From positions 186,001-250,000 of the forward strand of contig JAQOOI010000019.1 of assembly GCA_028554645.1 (NCBI GenBank): DNA of 64,000 nucleotides, written 5' to 3'. This stretch comes from Omphalotus guepiniiformis. Lineage: Eukaryota; Basidiomycota; Agaricomycetes; Agaricales; Omphalotaceae. Positions 11,153-21,197 of this stretch are shown piece by piece (the first letter of the stretch is position 1; each line of letters starts with the position of its first letter). The notes under the pieces are model-generated. The model was not told the DNA's origin and ran no database searches. It saw nothing but the letters and a program-made list of their open reading frames with translations. A program made the translations under genes and the position numbers.

Positions 11153-13639
11153 ATGCCTAGTACCGCACAAATCGCTTTCAGGAAAGTCCGCTTTTGGGTC
11201 TGGGTAAGTGTTTTCAATGTTCTTTGTACGGCCGTTCATATATCGTACTTTGTGTAGGGTGAACCAAAGGAGACAAGGGAGGAGGAGCGACTTTTGAGGA
11301 AACTTGACTTTGGGATCTTGACGTTTGCTTGCCTCGCATAGTAAGTAGAGCTTTACCCAACTCATGACGGCAGGCGGCTAATAATGTGTGCAAAATCCAG
11401 TTTCGTGGCTCGGCGTAAGTCCCTTCTTGGTGCAGTCTTTTGGGGATGTTAATATGGCCTATCAGTTGATAATGTCAATCTGTCCAACGCGTACATCTCT
11501 GGGATGAAAGAGGATCTAAATAGTGCGTAGAACTCAATTCTCTGAGAAGACGACACTTATGAAATATTTACTTTAGTGGACTCATCCGCTTTTTCCAAGA
11601 TACAGTCCTTATATCAATCTGGCTACGCTATCGGGCAAATTGTATTGACATCTCGCGTTACGACTGGGAAGTCTCGAACTAACTTCTCTTGTCGTAATTA
11701 GCCTTGCAACCTCGCCATTCTGGTTATTCCTCCTCGAAGATACATGTCTGCTTTGGTGCTACTCATGGGCGTGCTATCAGTAGGGACTGCTTTCGCGAAG
11801 AATACAGCAACGGTATCCGCGCTTCGCTTTCTTATCGGCTTTTGTGAGTCGGGAATGTTCTGCTCCGTCAATTGTACGTGATTTTCAGGTCGTATTTCTG
11901 ATGGAAGCTCGTGATAAAGATGTGCATGTAGATGTCCTTGGAAGTTGGTATAAACCAAATGGTAGGTTGCGCGGGAGCGTGAACTTTCGTGTGTGGTCTA
12001 ATGGATTCTGACTTTCGACCCTTGCTAGAGCTGGCGCGTAGGGCAGCTATATACACCGGAAGTGGTTATATTGGGTCTATTATCAGTGGTGTATGTATTT
12101 CTGAATGGTTTGGGCAAAGCCCGACTTGTAACTTACCACTTTTACGGCCAGGTCATTCAAGATGGTATTAATCACAGTCTAGACGGAAGGCTTGGTCGTC
12201 CAGGCTGGCGCTGGGTGAGTTTTAATTGATAGCTGCCGACAAAATAAGGTTCTTATCAAATTATGCGCAGCTTTTCATCATAGGTTAGCCTTTCAAATAT
12301 CCAGCAATATAGCAGAAATGCTCAATCAAAGTATCTTCAGACGGTGTTATTACTTTCCCGGTCGCTATTCTTGGTGTTCTGGTAAGTTATCAAGGCAATT
12401 AATCCCTCTAGCTACAAATTAAGAACGTGTTGTATATGCTAGACGTTTCCCGACACTCCGAATGTGACGGAAGCGTTTTATCTCAGTCCTGAAGAGCGTC
12501 AACTTGCACGGACACGCCTACCTCCCCGTGATCACGTCAAGTTCACTCGAGAGAACGTTATTGCCGTGTTCAAGTCGTGGCAGTTTTATGTCTTTACTCT
12601 CTTCTTCGCCAACTTTGGTCTCATGGAGACTTTTAACTTCAATTCGCTGGCTCCTATTTGGTTTAAATCATACCCAGAAATATATACACTTTCGGAGTTC
12701 GTACACATTCCCTTTACTAAGAGCCTCTGTGAGCAGCTAATCAACTATGTACTTTCAGAGGCGAATCTATATCCAAATGGTGTTTACGCAGTCGCAATTG
12801 TCTCCGTTGCGATTTTGTCGTCGATCTCGGATAACACAGGTAATCGTTGGTTCCCATCTCTTGTCATCGCCGCAGCCGTTTTCGTCTTTTCGATCATCTT
12901 CATCGTGTATCCCGAGGGTAACAAGGCTGCCCTCATGGCAGTAAGTCATCTACTTATCTATTTCTCGTTAATGGACAGGTTCATATCTTCTTTCCAGGCG
13001 ATATACGTTCATGGCGTAGTATTTGCCGGACAATCGATAGACTACAGTGAGCTCTCAATGCTGTCCTGATCCGTTGATATATTGTTAACGCCTTTCCAGC
13101 CTGGGCGAACGAATCGACACGATCCAACCCGATCCTTCGTACCATGACTCTGGCTGCTGTATGATCCTTTGATCCATACTCTTTGCATTCTATCCCCTGA
13201 TGTTCACTATTCAACAGATGAATCTGCTGGCATACATCATGCTTATCTGGTATGGTCTTGTCGTAATGAACTCTTCGTGCGTATTACCTCCTTCTCTTCA
13301 ACCGATCTAAATTGACTTCACTTCGTTGGGACAAAAACAATAGTGATGCGCCGCGCTTCCATTCCGGCGCAGTAGGGACCCTCGGTATTTATTTAAACTT
13401 GCTCTTTCATATTAATGAATATTAATTAACCATTCGTTTCGCTACCAGTTCTTACCATTATATCGCTATTGTTCATCCCGGTGATTCTGTATCTTTTGAA
13501 ACGCGATCCAAATCTCAACTCTCCTGTCAAGAACGTTGAGTCTGCAACGAATTCTTTGGACGACCGTGACTCCTCGGAGAAGGAACACGCGAAGGGAGAT
13601 GGCATTGGTTTCGAGGCTCATGTTGAAGCACTGTCCTAG
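11153..13639 (+). CDS. MFS transporter, anion:cation symporter (allantoate permease-like)
   Basis: Plasma-membrane carrier of about 515 residues in 17 exons, one only 14 nt (11401-11414) and another 13 nt (12271-12283). The N-terminal part reads RLDNVNLSNAYISGMKEDL, the fungal version of the Asp-Arg-Asn motif after TM1 in the ACS family (Dal5 allantoate, Fen2 pantothenate and nicotinate carriers). Further membrane segments and loops follow: the Q-S-x-Y-x-x-G-Y-x-I-G motif, SWYKPNE...GSGYIGS, GRPGWRW, a central hydrophilic loop with SPEERQLARTRL, then the second six-helix half ending LYLLKRDPNLN. The C-terminus is a short acidic cytoplasmic tail. Exon 12 (12443-12940) holds an apparent in-frame unspliced intron-like segment near 12704-12760. 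Substrate cannot be told from sequence; the adjacent amidase makes an amide, ureide or carboxylate plausible. Confidence 0.82.
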
Positions 13640-15597
13640 GCAGTTGCGATGATTGTATGATAGGATGTATAGACACGACTTTTTTTTGTTTTTGGTTATC
13701 TTATGGTTACGATGTGTATGAACTTGAATGTAGAGCATGATGCCTGTGCGAAAAGTAGTCGAATTTAGCTGTCTTGCGTGCATTGAAACTATTATGAACC
13801 CTTCCGTACGCAGATCAACACTCCGATAACACATCGGGAACACATCAAGGTCTGAACGTTGACCGTTGAACTCGAACCTAATAAGTGCGGGAGGCATTCA
13901 TCGTTACACTCATATTCTTGCTACACATGTACATACTCATGTTTAAGAAGACTGATCACAGTAGTTCTTCAAATACGAAGTTGATGCGGAGTGGTTTATT
14001 TGCTGCCGGCGGTATTGAAGCGGTATTGTTGCGGCGGCAACCTGAACAGGATTTCATCGTGTTGATCCTTTTGAATTCATTGTCTAACTGAGGAGATCAT
14101 TATGCCTTCGTATACCTGTACTTAGAACATTGCAAGACGTGAAAGTAGTGTATGGCTGCCTCAGAGAGGAGTCGAGACTCCTGCCTTTTGGGTGGAGGGC
14201 TGCTTTATGGACCTTCACGACCAAATGTCTTTCAATTAATCAGTTGACGGCTCCTATAGGGCTGAATTCTAACAATTTGTGTAAATGCCCAATACAATAA
14301 GCCCTGTTCATCTTTGCATAATGCCTGTCTCCGTACGCGTTGAGAATGAATTTGTCCGTTAGCTCGCAATCTATCATAGCCATGGTGAATCGCCTCAAGA
14401 TATTTAGCAACGAGATATGGTCGCCCGTCGGTCATCTAAGTAATTCCGCTGTCTAATTCAATACTTATGAAGCGGTAGCTTTCGAGATACAAACTCATTT
14501 GTTGAACGGAGGAAGAGTAGCGAGCAAATCGCGTTGAGATTTTTATCATCAATTAGTAACGTTATTGTTGTCAAATAAATCGACAACCATCATCGTCAGT
14601 ACTTCTTGAGGTCTCAGGTATGGATCAATAAGGTTACCTATATACGAATCATATACACTCTATACAATTGCCATGCGAGCCGCTAATGCAGATTAAATAG
14701 CTTGCTGTTTGCAAATATTTCGAATACGACCGAGCTTCGAGCTGCGTGTAGACTGCGTGTTCTGTTCAATGGGCTAAGTGACATTCCCTGCTTGATAAAT
14801 GCACTGTTAAGGTAAAATGAGGAAGTCGATACAATACATACATACCGAGTCTAATAAGTGGGCCAACGTAAATCGCTTTGTAAGTTTCCCGGGCAGAAGT
14901 ATTTCTGGTTGCCGAAACAGCGACGTCGGAAAAAAAACATAAACACGAGTATAGTTGCTATGGTCTCCTGGTGCAGCATGGCAAATTGAAAAAAGTTCTT
15001 TTCCTCCGTTCGGTAATATTCGCTATCGAGGAAGGAAACTTGAAAGAAAATTCATTGAACGACCGCATGTGAATAAGAAGAGGCTCGAAGTTGAAGCACG
15101 TACAATAAATTAAATTGGTGTTAGCGACAGAAATAAGCACTTTTCAACATCGGGCGCCATTTGGTTGCAGGGGAAAGTCAACGTTTGAGACACGCTTCCG
15201 ATGATAATCACGCGAGTACACTGTACAAGACTGTACAGTGTACATACAGTATGTATCCCTGTAGGCATGCGAGCGACCCTGACTTGCGAGACAGCGGTCG
15301 AGACCTGTTTCAGTCGCTCAAAGGCTGATTGATACAATCCTCGTTGGGAGGGTCACCCTCACCTGAAAATTTCTGCGCGTGGCAAATGAAAGAAGTTCTT
15401 CACGAATGAGTGTTTGATTTGTGAGACTCACCGCAGAAGAAACGTAATCATAGATTATATCCACATCTTCAAGTCCAGTTGAATCTCCAGGAAAACGATG
15501 TATTGAACATCGATTGCATGATGAAGGTACAAGGAAGAGAAGCACAGCAGCGTCCGGACGGTCCCACCGTGCCGGGCGCTTCCCGGGCGCTTACAAC
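13640..15597. other. Long intergenic region
   Basis: Almost 2 kb with no ORF supported by motifs or splice sites. It includes the transporter 3' region and the promoter of the TMEM242-like gene. The only clear structure is an 11-base perfect inverted repeat at 15217-15242, listed separately. Confidence 0.45.
15217..15242. repeat. 11-bp perfect inverted repeat
   Basis: TACACTGTACA and TGTACAGTGTA are exact reverse complements separated by AGAC. The copy lies about 360 bases upstream of the TMEM242-like start codon. It could be a dimeric protein-binding site or a hairpin; no known consensus was recognised. Confidence 0.6.
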
Positions 15598-16534
15598 ATG
15601 CCAGCTCTGCCTTCAACATCCACTTCGAGTTCGACACGAGAGTCCACCGAGAACAAGTCAAATGGCCCTCCGACCTGGTTCGCTGCTACGGTTAGATTTA
15701 GTTCACTTCTCTGGAGTTTTTCACCTTCTCATTCATCCACATAGCTTGCTGCCACCTCAATCACAGCGGCAGTCGTCATTCCAGGCGCTATCTATTTGCG
15801 TAGGAAAAAGAATCTGAAATTTCCAATATCTTCGGCACCTCCTCGAAGGGCTGCAAGAAATTCTTCTCTGGGACATCTGTCTTCCATTGAGGCCTTGAAA
15901 CCAGCTTCAGCACCACCACGTCGACGACAGGCAAATACTGTGGGACTAGATGGCCTATTGTCCAGACAGACACCGTCAACAATTCTATCACCGGCCTTGA
16001 ATTACGATGTCGCCTCAACGCCATCACACATACGGACTGTGACCCCTGCAGAGCTCGGAAAAACAGAAACAGCCACCGTGGCGGACGATTTCAATCCTGC
16101 ATTTTATACAATCAGAGCTTTTGGTTTGGCTACATTTTTCGTCGCAGTTGGGGCGGTTACAACTGTCTGGGGCGTGAAAGCCGCAATGGGTGTTGAAAAT
16201 GTGCGTTTTTTTTTGCTTCTTCTTTCAACGTACTTTTTTCTGACATTGGTGCGGTCAGACTGAACAATTTGCTCAAAGAATGCGATGGCTCGTTCTAACA
16301 CGGATGCCTATCCTCTCGTCTCGTATACATCGCTCGCATTCCGACGAGAGTGACTCGGACTCTGTGTCTGATGCTGAAGTTGAAAGCTGGAATTGGCAGG
16401 ATGCGCAGCAAAGATTGACAACGGCTTTCGAAAGGGATGGCCTTATAGCATGGGCGGAAGCTGCTGCAAAGGAGATTGAAGCCGAGGAGAAGCAGGAAAG
16501 GAAGCGCAGGAGAGATCTAGAAGGAGGACTCTAA
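15598..16534 (+). CDS. TMEM242-like mitochondrial membrane protein
   Basis: About 274 residues from exons 15598-15690, 15745-16200 and 16259-16534. There are two hydrophobic segments: one near residues 29-48 followed by the basic LRRKK, and one in the core AFGLATFFVAVGAVTTVWGV followed by KAAMGVENTEQFAQRMR. This arrangement and the R-A-x-G...G-V-K-A-x-G-V pattern match TMEM242, which in humans supports assembly of the ATP synthase c-ring and complex I in the inner mitochondrial membrane. The middle Ser/Pro/Arg-rich loop and the C-terminal acidic and charged helix are longer than in animals. Assignment rests on one short conserved block, so it is a probable rather than certain homologue. Confidence 0.62.
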
Positions 16535-17743
16535 GGGCACGGTTTGATAGAGAGCAGGTATGTTACGAGTTGAACTTTTGTCGTCCTTGCTAACGTTCCT
16601 GTCTAGTGCCTAATAGTTGTTGTCTCCCTGTAGCAAAATCATGAATCTATATCGATTCAGAGCCCCCCGCACATAATGCTCCTCATGACCTGCCCAGTTG
16701 CATCTTTGACCGTACCAATTTCGTTTATCGTTCAAGTGCCACTTCTCGACGTTGCGCGGTAAAGGGTCGCAATCGTAACCTGCAGATGGAATTACAATCC
16801 TGTTTTTGTTTCTCTTTCTCTCTAAATCCGTACCAGCTCTTTCCACTGACGTTATATATTCATCGTTCCACCTGTCCCAGTACCCTTCGTTGAAGGTCTC
16901 ACCCTTGTCAATGTCGCTGATTTTGGTTCTGCTGCTTCAGCTGCTTGGACAAGGCGCAAAATGCCAGAAGAACGTACTATCGGGCGTTTGATCATCTTTT
17001 TAAGTCGATTCGAGCCCAACTCGGAGGTCCTCGTGCTGCATGAGCTGCGAGGAGCGTTATTAGTTAGATTCAACTAGTTGCTTCGAGCCGCTATACTAGC
17101 AATTCACTTGAAGTTCACTGATGTGAGTTTGACACGGGCACCTGGTACTGTTTACGTTGCTGACTCCATTTCAGCATGCTCTTGTTCATAGTATTGCCAG
17201 AGTCCGAAATGCGCGAGTTGATGAAGAAATGAGATGAGAAGAGATACACAAGACTTACTTACGCGTTGAACAATTGGTGAGTGTATACCTTGAAGTTCAA
17301 GCTGTTCTATACGAAGTCTGGTTGTTGAATCCACATATCGACCTCCTCGCGCATAGTTCCCCTCAGTGGCGATATGACGCCTACTTCAAGTGAAGAAAGC
17401 CAACTGGCTAAAGTCTGAACGAGAAGACACGACCTTCACTGCATAAGAGGCACATCTCGGATTCCCCCATCCATCTGCCATTGCTGTAAGATCATCGATG
17501 ACTACACAATTACACCAATGTCACCTCAAAGATTCAGCACTAACGCTAGCCCGTCATCATTTTTTTCTCGCTGCTTCTACTCTCAGTCCCCCTTTTCCTC
17601 TTGACAGTTCAAAAGCTCGTTATTCGGGGAGGCGTGCACTCTTAAAGAGGTGCAATTTCGTTTCCAATTTTCCCCAGTTCTCCTTGCAACTCCCCAGCCC
17701 ATAAAGTCTTCCCGACTTTTGTTTTCTTCTGCTACCTCGAGTC
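16535..17743. other. Intergenic with one unassigned coding-like segment
   Basis: About 1.2 kb between two confident genes. One possible terminal exon at 16881-17077 is listed separately. The minus-strand frame at 16610-16846 is open but matches no family and has no partner exon. The last 150 bases are pyrimidine-rich and likely form the leader of the gene at 17744. Confidence 0.35.
16881..17077 (+). other. Unassigned coding-like segment (possible terminal exon)
   Basis: After an acceptor-like CCTGTCCCAG the plus strand reads open for about 65 codons to TAG 17075-17077, including VEGLTLVNVADFGSAAS and EERTIGRLIIFLSRFE. Composition is protein-like (amphipathic, few rare residues). I recognise no family and cannot find a convincing upstream exon or start. 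It may be the end of a small gene, a gene remnant, or chance. Confidence 0.22.
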
Positions 17744-18342
17744 ATGAAGAACCTCAATCAAATCCTCCGCAGCACTTTTGTTGTTGCTACTCTCTTCTTC
17801 AGCACTAGTGATAGAAATTCTGTCACTGCTCAAATTCTCAGCGGTGCGGAGGCCTTGAAGGCTTCGTGCGCAGCTGATCCTAATGTGAGTCGTGTCTATA
17901 CATACTGTAACAATACTCTTTTGTGTGACATATTCATTACTTAGGCATATGTCGCCGTGCTCTATCAGAGCAGTGACATCACTACTTACCAGAACAATGC
18001 GTGCATCCTGAGTGAAGTTGACAGCAGTCTCGCACAGTCCGCTTTGTTTTGTCGAACCGCTAATTGCAATAGCTACAAGTGAGTACCGCAATCATCATAA
18101 ATTACCCTTCTCTAAATCTGTGGCTATTTCCATTATCTTGTTATCTGAAAACATTATGCGACGTTATGCTCACTATTCTTCCCCGTAGTAATTCTGCATG
18201 TATTGGCGGACCTAAACTACCCCTCCCAGAAGTCTTCCCTGCAGGCTTGATCCTGGGTAATGTCAGTCAGCAGTTCGGGGCATCCTTCACATGCTATGGA
18301 CTGTCGGGTGTATCTTTGCCCTATGTAGTCTCGCAAACGTAG
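17744..18342 (+). CDS. Small secreted cysteine-containing protein
   Basis: A 142-residue product from exons 17744-17884, 17945-18078 and 18189-18342. The N-terminus MKNLNQILRSTFVVATLFFS has a basic start and a hydrophobic core like a signal peptide, with probable cleavage before the ALKASCAADPN region. The mature part holds about five Cys residues and no recognised domain, and ends VSLPYVVSQT. Such proteins are common in the secretomes of wood- and litter-decaying fungi and include candidate effectors, but nothing here assigns a function. Introns are typical and both joins keep frame. Confidence 0.65.
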
Positions 18343-18848
18343 GAGAAGAATGTCAAGTCTTGACTAGTAATTTGAATCTTTGACCGGCCTTCCAGCTATT
18401 CCAGTATCTTGGGATTCTTATCTTCCCATCTCAGGTATTGACATGAACATTTTTTCATTTTCATTGCTCATGGCTTGTTCTTCTCCAATCCTGACAATTG
18501 GACTCGGGCCCTGTACACCACTTGTGCAATTGCCTTATGCCAGATGATCGATTTAAATAACATTGATGGCGTCCTTAAGAATCAGCCTTTGAATCTTGTG
18601 ATATGCTATACGCAAAACTTTCAATTTTGCTCTGCATAAGTGTTGTGGGGAGAGCGTTCGCACAAGTGAATTCAAAGTGAAAGCCGCCGGCCAAACTGAA
18701 AGACGTTTACATAAGGCAGTCACGTTACTCATAGTGATGACCTCAGCATTGCACTGCCACAAAGGTTTTGCTGGCAATTTGCAAAACGTCGACGCCAGTC
18801 GACATCCACCAGTTCGACCACAAAGACGTCTTGCCGCTAACAACAACA
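18343..18848. other. Intergenic
   Basis: Holds the 3' end of the secreted-protein gene and the promoter of the RRM gene. No supported ORF is present; the long minus-strand frame at 18743-19519 is the antisense shadow of the RRM gene and its first intron. Confidence 0.45.
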
Positions 18849-20118
18849 ATGGATAATGGTACGTGCTCATCATTGCCGACGACGACGACTATGATGAGCT
18901 CTTCCTCACCGTAATACGGCTTCGGTTCACTTGCACGACCAAGTACTTCCATTTCATTTTGGCTCACGGCCGACCAATGCGCCTTTTCGATGTTGCTCTC
19001 GATGCTCGAAGTTATTCGTACACTATTGACGGGAATAATGTTGCGATATATCTCTGCTTCGACCTGGTGCTTTCGTGCGACCGCTACCAAGTGTTGCGAT
19101 GCGTTTTTCGTTGTCGTTGGCATTCTGCTATTGCCTTTTGATGTTCGGCTTTTCGGTCCTATTCTTACACCGTTCTCAGCATGGCAACCACAAGACAGCA
19201 GTGCTGCATCTGCAGGAGGTGAGGGAGGGAATGGAATGCATGTCGAAGATTCGAATACGTATGGCCATGGTATAACTCGGCCTCGTAGGTCGAGTAGGAG
19301 TAGAAGTCCTGGTGACCGAGGAGGGTACGTGCTTTGATTGATTGCCTTTCTAACATATCTGGTGCTCAAGAAAGGTGTAGGCGTCACAATGGAGGTGTGG
19401 ATGAAAATCCTGGAAACAACCTTCATGTTTCTGGCCTCAGCGACAAAGTGGACACTAAAGAGCTTGAGGAGGTCTTCTCTAAAGTCGGCCGGGTCTGTCT
19501 TGACTTCACAACTAGTCATCTGTTCTCCGTATGTTGACTTGTTTTTTTTTTCAAAGATTCACAAAGCTTCTGTCGTCTATGACCCTCATACCCGAGAGTC
19601 CAGAGGTTTCGGTTTCGTCACTATGGAGACACCTGAAGAAGCTGATGCCGCTATGACTGCACTCAATGCAACAGAGCTCCTTGGGAAGGTGATTACTGTG
19701 GCAAAGGTTCGTTCTAGCTATGATTTCGGTACTTCTGGACATTCATGTAATCTTGTCCAGGCTAAACGGGGACGTGCAAGAACCCCAACACCCGGAAAAT
19801 ATTTCGGCCCAGGCAAACGTCACCCTCGTACGTGGTCGAGATTTGTCTCTTCTAGATCACTATTCATGATGTTCTTTAGGTGAACGCCAGTACGATCCCC
19901 GACCCCACGATGCGCGTTACCGTGACAGAGATTATGACAGACGCGGCGGTGGCGGTGGTGGTGGTGGCAGGTACGATGACAGTCGAGGCGGTGGGAGAAA
20001 AGATTACGAACGTGACAGAGAACATCGTCGACCCCGCGACCATGACCGCGGCGACAGAGGTGACAGAGGTGACAGAGGCGACAGAGGCGACAGAGGTGAT
20101 TACAGGGACCGGTATTGA
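18849..20118 (+). CDS. Transformer-2-like SR protein with one RRM
   Basis: Predicted nuclear splicing regulator of about 240 residues. Exons are 18849-18858, 19180-19324, 19381-19492, 19557-19706, 19761-19827 and 19880-20118. The first exon is 10 nt (MDN plus one base) and is followed by an unusually long 321-nt intron. The protein has a short RS segment (RSSRSRSPGDRGG), then one RRM whose RNP2 is NLHVSGL and RNP1 is RGFGFVTM. A Tra2-type linker rich in Arg, Thr and Pro follows (AKRGRARTPTPGKYFGPGK), then a Gly/Arg/Asp-rich tail. This RS1-RRM-linker-tail order is that of Tra2 proteins, which bind GAA-rich exonic enhancers. The acceptor for exon 3 could alternatively lie at 19375, adding two codons. 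The tail contains five 9-nt repeats encoding GDR. Confidence 0.85.
20050..20094 (+). repeat. Five in-frame 9-nt repeats encoding Gly-Asp-Arg
   Basis: Five consecutive units of GGYGACAGA lie near the end of the RRM gene. They translate to a (GDR)5 run that also reads as overlapping RGD tripeptides. Such a minisatellite can change length between strains without breaking frame. Confidence 0.85.
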
Positions 20119-21197
20119 ACGTAGATGGAGGTTCGGTGCAGTTTCTTGTACAGAAAAGTGTTGAATGGTCTTCACCAGGTAAGGATATTTTTTCTCTGTA
20201 GAGATGGGTTGTGTTGATGCTATCTCATCTAGGGTGTTGCTTTCTTCTTTTGCCACGTATATAAAACGTCTTCGTGTACCATACGGGTGGATTATGACTT
20301 CCCTTTTGTCCTTTTATCTGCAGATCTTTCTTTTGATCACTGCCACCCGTCAGCCTCGTACCGGTGGTATTGACCGCCCCTCTGCGTGATGGATTGCCAC
20401 AACACGAGTAGATAAGAATTCACCAATAATGTCATGCTAGCGGAACGCTGTGTGATGTCGACGGCGGTCATGAGTCGCTTTAGGGGCCATAATTAACGAT
20501 ATCTGCGTCAGCAAACCCGCTTTGCATCTTCCGTCTGCATATGAATAGCTCGTTCCGCCCCTGCGTTCCGTTTTTTCCTTTCCCTGCATTGTATTTCTCC
20601 GAGAGGTGTCGTTTAATCCATGACTGCGGGGTTAGGAGGTTCAAGGGTCATACTATACTTTCGCCAACGTTGTGTGCCGTGACCAAGTGGGTGAGTAAAT
20701 TATAATTGGAGGATAATTATAAGTGGTGATGTCCAGATGTTATAGGCAAAGTGACCCTTCCTTAACGTATTGAGTTGGAATCTCAGTGGGTTACCATTCA
20801 AATCATTTGATATCGCTGCTACATCTACTCTCAAAAAGGGCTGGAAAATGACACCGTATGTGAATTTTCAGTATTGGCTGCATGAAATATTTCTTTTGTA
20901 TCCTTCAGCCTTTGCGATGTATTGCTAATTGACCACTCAATCGCTCAAGCTTCAAGCTTCAAGCTCCAAGTAGTGCCAAAATACTCGATCCCGCCCCAAA
21001 ATTAGTGATGGCTGAATTCACACCATTCTACCATTGCCTCCGAAAGAAGGACCGAGCCTTCTCCGTGACCAGGCGACCTCGGGTCACACCACCAGTACTC
21101 TGTCTTTTGGTTCACGAGAAAAGAATGCTTTTCACGCGAGAAGAGCATAAAAGCGCGTCAGGCTCAGGGAGCTACTGCCAGGTTACCCTTGTCGACC
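20119..21197. other. Intergenic with short CAAGCTT repeat
   Basis: About 1.1 kb of 3' region and GH5 promoter with no supported gene. Three near-perfect copies of CAAGCTT lie in tandem at 20946-20966. A plus-strand frame at 21005-21208 has no family features and overlaps the GH5 start. Confidence 0.4.

Noticed and set aside
18743..19519. 258-codon open frame on the minus strand
   Set aside because: It is antisense to exon 2, exon 3 and the long first intron of the RRM gene, has no motifs, and the plus-strand model is fully supported by RNP1/RNP2.
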